64,000 nucleotides of DNA from Methanobacterium sp. Lineage in GTDB: Archaea > Methanobacteriota > Methanobacteria > Methanobacteriales > Methanobacteriaceae. This document shows, one piece after another, positions 20,317 to 27,171 of this stretch (position 1 is the first letter of the stretch; each line of letters starts with the position of its first letter). Below the pieces are notes generated by a model, which ran no database searches, was not told where the DNA came from, and saw only the letters and a program-made list of their open reading frames with translations. The stretch lies in assembly GCA_016222945.1 (NCBI GenBank), contig JACRPY010000003.1, positions 23,686-87,685 on the forward strand, given 5' to 3'. The position numbers and the translations under genes were made by a program.

Positions 20317-20679
20317 TTATTCCTCTTTTTCTTCTTGCATTAACTCATAAACTTTCTTAATAGCGTCTTCTATCAACATTGGTATGATTATAGGTTGAAT
20401 TCCATGTGCTATAAGTCTATCAGCTGCTCCAGGCCCTACTTGACTTACAAGAACGCCTTCAACATCTGAAATTAATTCAATAGCATCTTCAGTAGTACTT
20501 TCACCAGTTGGGTTGCATGAAGGAACATTATCTCGACGTTCTAAAAATTCATAACTGCCATCCTCTTTAATTTTAACTATTAAAAACTGCTTTGCTCTTC
20601 CAAAATGCTGATTTACAAACTTTCCATCACTGCTTGCGATTGCTACTTTAGTCGATATAAAAATCACCCCTAACTCCAT
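20317..20679 (-). CDS. NifX/NifB C-terminal-like dinitrogenase cofactor-type protein
   Basis: About 121 residues of the COG1433 family: VAIASSDGKFVNQHFGRAKQ, followed by a helix (TEDAIELISDVEGVLVSQVG) and IQPIIIPMLIEDAIKKVYEL. The fold binds iron-sulfur or FeMo-cofactor precursors in nitrogenase maturation, but many methanogen copies are unrelated to nitrogen fixation. No nif genes occur nearby. It is divergent from tusA, with about 120 bases between them. The start is uncertain: an ATG at 20679 lacks a strong ribosome-binding site, and a GTG at 20667 is also possible. Confidence 0.8.
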   Translation of the reverse strand: MELGVIFISTKVAIASSDGKFVNQHFGRAKQFLIVKIKEDGSYEFLERRDNVPSCNPTGESTTEDAIELISDVEGVLVSQVGPGAADRLIAHGIQPIIIPMLIEDAIKKVYELMQEEKEE

Positions 20680-20797
20680 TATATATTCTATATTCAACTT
20701 AATAAAAAATCAATTGATCATCCACAAATCGTATCTTGATTAAAAAACATATTATAACATATAATTTCATTTGAATTAAGAAAAATGTGGTGATTCT

Positions 20798-21019
20798 GTG
20801 TCCGAAATAAAAGTCAATGTAAAGGGCGAAACATGCCCTGTACCCTTAGTAGAATTTCGAAAAGCTTTAAAAAAGGCAGATAAGGGAGATTTAGTGGAAG
20901 TTACGGGAACTCATCCTGCTTCCAAAAAGGAAATTCCAATGGCAGTAGATGCATTAGGCTCTGAATTAGTAGATGTTCAGGAAAAAGAAGGAGTTTGGAA
21001 AATAAAAATCCGTAAATGA
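20798..21019 (+). CDS. tusA: TusA-like sulfur carrier protein
   Basis: 73 residues with the TusA/SirA signature CPVPLVEFRKALKK; Cys13 in GETCPVP is the persulfide carrier. TusA takes sulfur from a desulfurase and passes it to DsrE-type partners or to tRNA thiolation. The start is GTG with GGTGAT upstream. It is followed after nine bases by a DsrE-like gene and then by the desulfurase-like gene, forming one compact operon. The promoter region has an ATTATA-ACA-TATAAT inverted repeat at 20751-20765 but no complete sulfur operator. Confidence 0.9.
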   Translation: MSEIKVNVKGETCPVPLVEFRKALKKADKGDLVEVTGTHPASKKEIPMAVDALGSELVDVQEKEGVWKIKIRK

Positions 21020-21028
21020 GGTGGGAAA

Positions 21029-21448
21029 ATGACTGATAAAGCCACTATTATAGTTCACAGTGGAGATATGGACAAAATATACAGCGCACTTATAGTTGCT
21101 AACGGAGCACTTTCTATGGGGATGGAAGCCTCACTTTACTTCACTTTCTGGGGACTTCAACGTCTTCAAAAAGGCGGATTGGAGAAAGGCCCCTTATCTA
21201 AAATGAATTTTCTGGGTTTAGGTAAATGGATGATTAAAAGCAGAATGAAAAAAGCCAATGTAGTATCCCTAGAAAGACTTATAAATGATTACAAAGAGCT
21301 TGGAGGAAAAATAATAGCCTGTGAAATGACCATGGAAATAATGGGAGTTAAAAAAGAAGACCTCCAGCAAGATTTAATCGACGAATACGGTGCAGTAGGT
21401 ACATATATACAGGAAGCTCGAGATTCAAAAATAACTCTGTTTATATAG
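21029..21448 (+). CDS. DsrE/DsrF-like protein (COG2210 type)
   Basis: 139 residues matching the DsrE-like peroxiredoxin-family proteins: KATIIVHSGDMDKIYSALIV at the start, MEASLYFTFWGLQRL, and the conserved cysteine near residue 117 in KIIACEMTMEIMGVKKEDL. Such proteins accept sulfur from TusA on this cysteine. A hydrophobic region in the middle (SKMNFLGLGKWMIKSRMKK) may touch the membrane. AGGTGG precedes the ATG. It sits between tusA and the desulfurase-like gene with gaps of only about ten bases, so the three products probably work as a relay. Confidence 0.85.
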   Translation: MTDKATIIVHSGDMDKIYSALIVANGALSMGMEASLYFTFWGLQRLQKGGLEKGPLSKMNFLGLGKWMIKSRMKKANVVSLERLINDYKELGGKIIACEMTMEIMGVKKEDLQQDLIDEYGAVGTYIQEARDSKITLFI

Positions 21449-21459
21449 GTGGTGAACTC

Positions 21460-22626
21460 ATGAATGACAAATACATTTATCTGGACAACGCATCATCTTC
21501 TAAAATGGATGAAAGCGTCTTAGAAGAAATGAAAACCTACTTTTTCGATGTTTATGCCGTTGCAACTTCAGATTTTGGATATTCTTTGGGTGTAGAAGCA
21601 AGAGAAGCATTAGAAAGTAGCAGGGAAATTATTGCCAGTTCGTTAGGAGCATCAGCAAAAGAATTTATTTTTACATCAGGCAGTGCAGAATCAAATAATA
21701 TGGCTTTAAAAGGAGTAGCAGATGCTCTTGGTGATAAAAAAGGTAAACACATAATAATATCTAAAATTGAAGATTTTCCTGTTTTAAACAGCGCCAAATA
21801 TCTGGAAAAACAGGGTTTTGAAGTAACTTACCTTGATGTAGATGAATATGGCATTGTAGATCCCAAAGATTTAAAGGCCAAAATTACGCCAGAAACTATT
21901 TTAGTTTCCATTCAACATGCAAATCAAGAAATAGGAACTATACAGGATATTGAAGCAATTGGAAAAGTTTGCAAAGAAAAAAAAGTCCTGTTTCACACTG
22001 ATGCCACACACACATTTACCAGAGTACCTTTAGATGTTAAAAAAGTACATGTAGATTTGATCTCCGTATCAGCACATACCATACACGGCCCTAACGGCGT
22101 GGGAGGCATATACATCCGTAAAGGCACCCCTATCAAAAAATGGCTTGACGGAGGATTTCAGGAATTCAACATGCGCGGAGGAGTTGAAAATGTTGCTGGA
22201 GCAGTTGGATTTGCTAAAGCTGTTGAATTAGTAACTGATGAAGAAAATAAACGGCTTCAAAATATTCGAGACCATTTAATTGATAGGATTTTAGCGGAAG
22301 TGCCTCAAACAGTTCTAAATGGACATAGATCAAAGAGAATACCTCAAAATGCTAATATTACATTCGAGTACGTTGAAGGAGAATCCATTACCTTACATTT
22401 AGATATGCGTGGTTTTGCCGTGAGCACCGGTTCATCATGTTTTAGTCGAACTTTAGAGGCCAGCCATGTTATACTGGCTGCAACTGGAGATTCTGAAAGA
22501 GCTCATGGATCAATTAGATTTACTTTCGGACGTTTCAACACCATTGAGGATGCTGATTCGGTTGCAGATGCGATAGGTAATGTTGTGGAGAATTTAAGGA
22601 AAATTAGCCCATTGGGAATGAAATAA
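21460..22626 (+). CDS. Cysteine desulfurase-like protein lacking the PLP lysine
   Basis: 388 residues, collinear with IscS throughout (LDNASSSKMDES, HANQEIGTIQDIE, NMRGGVENVAGAVG). The cofactor site is altered: Thr207 replaces the Schiff-base lysine (SAHTIHGPNG), Asp105 replaces the PLP-stacking His (SKIEDFPV), His184 replaces Gln (HTDATHT) and Ala76 replaces the phosphate-binding Thr (SGSAESNN). The active-site loop cysteine, Cys327, is retained in STGSSCFSRTLEASHV. It cannot form the usual internal aldimine, so it is probably not an ordinary desulfurase. Its operon with tusA and dsrE suggests a sulfur scaffold or persulfide carrier. AGGTGGTG precedes the ATG. Confidence 0.9.
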   Translation: MNDKYIYLDNASSSKMDESVLEEMKTYFFDVYAVATSDFGYSLGVEAREALESSREIIASSLGASAKEFIFTSGSAESNNMALKGVADALGDKKGKHIIISKIEDFPVLNSAKYLEKQGFEVTYLDVDEYGIVDPKDLKAKITPETILVSIQHANQEIGTIQDIEAIGKVCKEKKVLFHTDATHTFTRVPLDVKKVHVDLISVSAHTIHGPNGVGGIYIRKGTPIKKWLDGGFQEFNMRGGVENVAGAVGFAKAVELVTDEENKRLQNIRDHLIDRILAEVPQTVLNGHRSKRIPQNANITFEYVEGESITLHLDMRGFAVSTGSSCFSRTLEASHVILAATGDSERAHGSIRFTFGRFNTIEDADSVADAIGNVVENLRKISPLGMK

Positions 22627-22692
22627 ATTTGAATAATTAAATCAAAAGAGAATCTGGATAAAAAAAAGAGATAATATAATATATCTGAGTAA

Positions 22693-23091
22693 TTAATCCA
22701 CTTTTGATCCAGCATCAGGGCCAGGTTTAACTGAATAAATCTCTTCAACCTTAAAAATAATTGCCGCTTTTGCTGGAAGTTTACTCATTACACTTTTTGC
22801 CCAGTCTACTGCTTCATCAAACAACTTTCCAGAATTATGAATCTCAACTGTGCCTTTAAACTGGTATGGACAGGATGTAGCATCTCTTGGTACTAAACTT
22901 GCTTTAGGATTGTTTTCAAGGTTCTCACGGGTTTTATTCATATAGTTATCTACAATCAGGATTGTTTTATTATCTATAGGTCTTGCAAATCCAATTGGAA
23001 CGACATTAGGCACTCCGTCTTTAGTTGCAGTTGCAAGAAAAATTAAGTGGTCCTTTTCAACCGATTCCATCATTTCTTCAGTCATTACCAT
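22693..23091 (-). CDS. Pyridoxamine 5'-phosphate oxidase-like FMN-binding protein
   Basis: About 132 residues with the split-barrel flavin-binding pattern: HLIFLATATKDGVPNVVPIG, then NKTILIVDNYMNKTRENLE and NNPKASLV. The C-terminal AAIIFKVEEIYSVKPGPDAG is typical of the small archaeal proteins of this family, whose substrates are mostly unknown. The ATG at 23091 follows GGTGAAAAAT. It converges with the desulfurase-like gene and is divergent from the moaD-like gene. An operator (23111-23126) lies in its promoter, which places it in the sulfur regulon. Confidence 0.82.
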   Translation of the reverse strand: MVMTEEMMESVEKDHLIFLATATKDGVPNVVPIGFARPIDNKTILIVDNYMNKTRENLENNPKASLVPRDATSCPYQFKGTVEIHNSGKLFDEAVDWAKSVMSKLPAKAAIIFKVEEIYSVKPGPDAGSKVD

Positions 23092-23110
23092 ATTTTTCAC
23101 CGTTAATATT

Positions 23111-23126
23111 TGTAACAATGGTTAAT
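23111..23126 (-). promoter_or_regulatory. Sulfur-regulon operator of the FMN-binding protein gene
   Basis: TGTAACAATGGTTAAT fits TATAAC-N4-GTTATA with mismatches at positions 2, 15 and 16. It lies about 20 bases before the start codon on the minus strand, beside a TATA-like ATTATATATT. Confidence 0.55.
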
Positions 23127-23207
23127 ATATAATATTTTTGCAATAATTTTCAATTTTTTCTAAATTGAATAATTGAATGGATCAATTAGCAAAATTTATA
23201 ACATGAT

Positions 23208-23223
23208 TATAACAATAGTTATA
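23208..23223 (+). promoter_or_regulatory. Sulfur-regulon operator upstream of the MoaD-like gene
   Basis: TATAACAATAGTTATA has two perfect half-sites. It lies 83 bases before the moaD-like start, between two divergent genes, and may also affect the FMN-protein gene. Confidence 0.7.
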
Positions 23224-23305
23224 TAATTGAAATGACAAGCCTAAATAATGATCTATAAAAAGTAAATTAAATTATTTAAAAATTAAATAATTCAGGAGAT
23301 ATATT

Positions 23306-23581
23306 ATGGTAAAAATTAAATTTTTAGCGCGTTTTAGAGATATCACAGGGGAAAGATCCATAAACATCGACCACAACGGAAATATTACAGATTTAATCAA
23401 TATTCTAACTCAAAAATATGGAAACGAATTTAAAGATGCTTTATTTGATAAAAATGGTGAATTAAGAGATTATATGAAAATTCTCGTTAATGGAGAAGAT
23501 GCTCAATCTGGAGGGAGCCTTGAAAGCATGTTAAACGATTCTGATGAAGTTGTAATCTTCCAGACCATTGCTGGGGGTTAG
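23306..23581 (+). CDS. MoaD/ThiS-like ubiquitin-fold sulfur carrier
   Basis: 91 residues with the beta-grasp pattern KIKFLARFRDITGERSINID and the essential C-terminal diglycine (IFQTIAGG, stop directly after). The C-terminal glycine is adenylated by an E1-like enzyme and converted to a thiocarboxylate. It could serve molybdopterin synthesis, but no moaE or moaA is nearby. Its operator and neighbours (cysK/cysE, a ThiF-like E1 at 28836) also allow a CysO-like role, in which a protein thiocarboxylate feeds cysteine synthesis. AGGAGAT precedes the ATG. Confidence 0.88.
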   Translation: MVKIKFLARFRDITGERSINIDHNGNITDLINILTQKYGNEFKDALFDKNGELRDYMKILVNGEDAQSGGSLESMLNDSDEVVIFQTIAGG

Positions 23582-23591
23582 AACGCCCCAA

Positions 23592-23607
23592 TTTTTTTAT
23601 TTTATTT
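23592..23607 (+). terminator. T-rich terminator after the MoaD-like gene
   Basis: TTTTTTTATTTTATTT lies ten bases after the stop and just before the next operator. This is a typical archaeal oligo-T stop and suggests that the following gene has its own promoter. Confidence 0.45.
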
Positions 23608-23609
23608 AA

Positions 23610-23625
23610 TATAACAATTGTTAAT
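23610..23625 (+). promoter_or_regulatory. Sulfur-regulon operator of the NMT1/SsuA-like gene
   Basis: TATAACAATTGTTAAT has one perfect and one near-perfect half-site, merging with a TTTAATATAA TATA-like element. The downstream start codon is 27 bases away. Confidence 0.7.
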
Positions 23626-23651
23626 TTATAATAGAAAGAGGAGGAATTAAA

Positions 23652-24551
23652 ATGCGCATAGGTTACCTTTCAACAATATATCATACTTCATTTATCCTAA
23701 AAAATTATCCTTCTAAACATTTAAAGGATTACAATTTAGAATGGTCTTTATTTGCAACAGGGCCTGCAATGATAGAAGGATTCGAATCTGGAGACATTGA
23801 TGTGAGTTATATAGGCATTCCCCCCGTTATGATAGGGATTGAAAATGGCTTAAAAATTAAATGTATCGGAGGAGGACATATAGAAGGCACTGTAATGGTG
23901 TCACCTACATCCTACAAATCTTTTGATGAATTAGGAAGCATGGATGCTGTTTTAAATCAGTTTGAAGGTAAAACTATTGGAACTCCAACCCACGGCTGTA
24001 TTCACGATGTAATCATACGTGAAATTACCAAAGATTATGATATACACATTAAAAATTTCACATGGGCTGATTTTATCTTGGATGCAATTGAAGAAGGAGA
24101 AATTGCCGCAGGCATTGGAACTCCATCCCTTAAAACAGTTATTTCAAATAGATTTGATTCTAAAATTGTAATTCCACCAAACCAACTTTGGCCTTATAAT
24201 CCAAGCTATGGAATAACAGTAAAAGAAGAATTAATTGATAAATCACCAGAATTTATAACAAATTTCTTAAAGGCCCATGAAGATGCATGTAATTTAATTA
24301 GATTACACCCCGAAAAAGCAGCAGAAAAAGCTTTAAAAGAAATTGAAATTATTGATAAAGATTTTGTGCTAGATACATATAAAATATCTCCAAAATACTG
24401 TGCAAGCATTCCAAAGGAGTATATTGAATCTGCACTAAAATTTATTCCTGTTTTGAGAAGTTTAGGTTATATGAAAAAGAATTTAAAAGAAAAAGATATT
24501 TTTGACACTGAATTTATTGAAAAAATCCATCCAGAGCCAGCGCATTATTAG
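23652..24551 (+). CDS. NMT1/SsuA-type periplasmic-binding-fold protein without signal peptide
   Basis: 299 residues with the substrate-binding fold of SsuA/THI5/NMT1 proteins: ATGPAMIEGFESGDIDVSYI, GGGHIEGTVMVS, FEGKTIGTPTHGCIHDVI and HPEKAAEKALKEIE. The protein starts MRIGYLSTIYHTS, with no hydrophobic leader or lipobox, and GAGGAGG fixes the ATG, so it should be cytoplasmic. No permease or ATPase gene is adjacent. It may be a soluble sensor, or a THI5-like enzyme, rather than a transporter part. Its operator places it in the sulfur regulon. The ligand is unknown; sulfonates or pyrimidine-like compounds are only guesses from the family. Confidence 0.8.
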   Translation: MRIGYLSTIYHTSFILKNYPSKHLKDYNLEWSLFATGPAMIEGFESGDIDVSYIGIPPVMIGIENGLKIKCIGGGHIEGTVMVSPTSYKSFDELGSMDAVLNQFEGKTIGTPTHGCIHDVIIREITKDYDIHIKNFTWADFILDAIEEGEIAAGIGTPSLKTVISNRFDSKIVIPPNQLWPYNPSYGITVKEELIDKSPEFITNFLKAHEDACNLIRLHPEKAAEKALKEIEIIDKDFVLDTYKISPKYCASIPKEYIESALKFIPVLRSLGYMKKNLKEKDIFDTEFIEKIHPEPAHY

Positions 24552-24615
24552 TTGATTTTAAAAATGATATACTTCCAAAAAAAGTTCCTATTTTTATTTC
24601 TAAGTAAAATTCAAA

Positions 24616-26991
24616 CTATAAATCTTTAGAAGACGCTTTATATAAAACTGCTTCAAGCTTATCAAGAGCATTACTAACTTGTTTATCAAATTCATAGAAT
24701 TTATTGGCTAATCCCCTAAAGTAGGGTGCATAAACCTTATAATACATCAATCTATCTGGATCTATGCTGTTTTTTAGAAGTTCTGACCTGATTTCCTGCA
24801 CTTTTTCTTGGATACTTGGATAAATTATGTCATCAGGATATTCACCTAAAAATATTCCATCAGCACCATTTTCAAATGCATATATAATATGTTTTGGCAT
24901 TAAACGGTTTATTGATGAGATTCTGATAATTCGAACTGATTCTGGGTAGGATATTCTGTTTATTCCAATATTATCAGAGGCCACATAACCTATATAATCA
25001 ACAAACGCCAGTATTCTCCGTTCACCATCTTTTTTATCCTTTAATATACCTGAGATTGTGGCAAATATCTGGCTGTCTGTTTGACCCATAATCTCAACTG
25101 CTTCATGCTTACATTTGGATATACATACTCCACAGCCGTTACATGCAATAGGATCAACTGATATACGTTCATCATGCATATAAATAGCCTTATATGTACA
25201 TGCATCCACACAATCCCTACACATTTTGCATTTAGATGGATCAACCACAGCAATTGTTGGTTCTATTTCTAATCCTCCATTCATAATCTCTGAAACTTTA
25301 GATGCAGCTGCATTTGCCTGAGAAACACTATCAGTAATATCTTTAGGCCCCTGTGCAGTTCCACAAACATAAATTCCTTCTATATCAGTACTTACAGGTT
25401 TTATTTTAGAATGCTTCTCTTTTACGAAGAGATCTTCAGTAAGACCCACATTCAATGTCTCTGCTACACTTAAAGTACCTTCTGATGGTTCCATTGCCTC
25501 AGATAAAACAACCATGTCCGTTTCTATTTCCAGTTGTTCGCCTCGAAGAGTATCCTCTACTCTTACAACAATATTTTCTCCATTCCTTGATATATCTCCA
25601 GGCCTTCCCCTTATTAAATTAATTTCCTTTGATTGCACGTATCTAAAGTAATTTTCATACATTCCAGGTGTCCTCATATCTGTATAACAGATAACTATTT
25701 CTGTTTCAGGATAATAATGCCTTATAAAGCTTGCATGTTTTAATGCAACCATACAGCAAATTTTTGAGCAGTATCGTTTTCCTTCTGGTTTTTCATCCCT
25801 TGAACCCGCGCATTGTACCATTACCACTCTTCTAGGGATTTCACCATTGGAAGGCCGTAGAAGCTTACCATTTGTAGGGCCATTAACTCCCATTATCCTT
25901 GCAAGCTCCATTTGAGTTATCACATCATCATATCTTTCATATCCATACTCTGGACGTTTTTTAAGGTCAAATCCTTTATGTCCTGTTGCTATAACCACAG
26001 AACCAACGTTTAAAGGTATTATTTCACCTTTCATTGAAAGATCAATAGCATCCATTGTACAGACTTTTTGGCATTTACCACATTTAATACAGTGTTTTTC
26101 ATCAATTGTGTAAACATCAGGCACTGATTGAGGGAACGGCTTATAAATAGCCTTTCTCATCATCAATTTTTCATTCCATTCATTGGGAACTTCTACTGGA
26201 CAAACTTCTGCACAGTTACCACATGCAATACACCTATCTTCTTTAACATACCGTGGTTTCCTCTCAACAAGTAAATTAAAGTTTCCAGATCTTCTTTTTG
26301 ATGATTTAAGCTCTGCATTAGTTATAATATTGATATTTTTATGCTGTACAGCCTCGTTTATTAATGGATTAAATAAGCATAATGCACACTCTTCTGCAAG
26401 CTTTTCTGGGGAGAATACTTTACCTATTTTTATCATGTTACCCCCAACAGTAGGCTTTTCTTCAATAATATCCACTTTTATACCTTGTTTAGCAAGGGAA
26501 AGTGCTACAGTTATTCCTGAAATTCCCCCGCCAATTACAGCCGCATGTTTTTTGGTCTTCCGGACAATAGCATCCAATGGACGAGCATATTTAACCCTTT
26601 CAACAGCCGCGTTTGTCAAGGATATAGCTTTATCTGTTGCTTTATCCGTATCAGAATGTACCCATGAACACTGCTCCCTTAAATTAGCCATCTCCAACAA
26701 ATAAGGATTTAGAGGAGCTACATGATTTCTAAAGGTTTTTTCATGAGTAATAGGCGAACAAGCACCGATAACAACTCGATCCAATCCTTCTTCAAGTATG
26801 ATGTCCCTAATATTCTTTTGACATTTTATAGAACAAAGATTTTCAAATTCTTTCACTACTTTAGCGTCGACTGAAGAACGAAGTTTTTCCATATCTACTG
26901 TGTCCGAAATATTTCCTCCACAGCGACATAAAAAAACACCGATATCTATACTGCTTTTTGGCGCATATCTTGAGAAAGGATAGTTATTCAC
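24616..26991 (-). CDS. HdrA-like flavo-iron-sulfur protein with a degenerate MvhD-like C terminus
   Basis: 791 residues. N-terminal cluster region (VFLCRCGGNISD, CSIKCQKN, IGACSPITHEKTF), FAD domain GGGISGITVALSLA, then ferredoxin motifs CIACGNCAEVCPV and CIKCGKCQKVC, a CSKICC segment, and two more clusters (CKMCRDCVDAC, CNGCGVCISKC). The last 130 residues match MvhD, which accepts electrons in HdrABC-MvhADG. However, all its [2Fe-2S] cysteines are replaced (AFVDYIGYVASDN, IIRISSINR, GEYPDD). HdrA normally bifurcates electrons from a flavin. GTG start with GAGGT. It is the last gene of the hdrCBA-like set. Confidence 0.88.
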   Translation of the reverse strand: MNNYPFSRYAPKSSIDIGVFLCRCGGNISDTVDMEKLRSSVDAKVVKEFENLCSIKCQKNIRDIILEEGLDRVVIGACSPITHEKTFRNHVAPLNPYLLEMANLREQCSWVHSDTDKATDKAISLTNAAVERVKYARPLDAIVRKTKKHAAVIGGGISGITVALSLAKQGIKVDIIEEKPTVGGNMIKIGKVFSPEKLAEECALCLFNPLINEAVQHKNINIITNAELKSSKRRSGNFNLLVERKPRYVKEDRCIACGNCAEVCPVEVPNEWNEKLMMRKAIYKPFPQSVPDVYTIDEKHCIKCGKCQKVCTMDAIDLSMKGEIIPLNVGSVVIATGHKGFDLKKRPEYGYERYDDVITQMELARIMGVNGPTNGKLLRPSNGEIPRRVVMVQCAGSRDEKPEGKRYCSKICCMVALKHASFIRHYYPETEIVICYTDMRTPGMYENYFRYVQSKEINLIRGRPGDISRNGENIVVRVEDTLRGEQLEIETDMVVLSEAMEPSEGTLSVAETLNVGLTEDLFVKEKHSKIKPVSTDIEGIYVCGTAQGPKDITDSVSQANAAASKVSEIMNGGLEIEPTIAVVDPSKCKMCRDCVDACTYKAIYMHDERISVDPIACNGCGVCISKCKHEAVEIMGQTDSQIFATISGILKDKKDGERRILAFVDYIGYVASDNIGINRISYPESVRIIRISSINRLMPKHIIYAFENGADGIFLGEYPDDIIYPSIQEKVQEIRSELLKNSIDPDRLMYYKVYAPYFRGLANKFYEFDKQVSNALDKLEAVLYKASSKDL

Positions 26992-27053
26992 TTTATTACC
27001 TCATAATAATTGATTTGTGATCTATTTTTTTTGAACTTTTTTGATCAACCACT

Positions 27054-27160
27054 CAAAAATTCGTAGAATTTTTGGTGCTTACAAAACTCTCAGTTTTGTA
27101 GCCGCAAAAAACTTCGTTTTTTGCATGCCCCGAAAACGGTGTTTTCGAGGGCTTTTTTTT
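27054..27160. repeat. Hairpin-string locus C
   Basis: Four consecutive perfect hairpins, all with three-base loops, lie between the hdrA- and hdrB-like genes: 27054-27074 (CAAAAATTC, loop GTA), 27080-27100 (TACAAAACT, loop CTC), 27104-27124 (GCAAAAAAC, loop TTC) and 27131-27147 (CGAAAAC, loop GGT). The last is enclosed by an outer GCCC/GGGC pair (27127-27152) followed by eight T on the plus strand. That T run is on the strand opposite to hdr transcription. Confidence 0.75.
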
Positions 27161-27171
27161 AAAAGGTTGCC

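Noticed and set aside
20317..20679. NifX-like protein as evidence of nitrogen fixation
   Set aside because: Proteins of this family are common in methanogens outside nif clusters and no other nif gene is visible.
20751..20765. ATTATA-ACA-TATAAT before tusA as a sulfur operator
   Set aside because: The half-sites lack the C and G of AAC/GTT in the right arrangement; it is more likely just the TATA region of the promoter.
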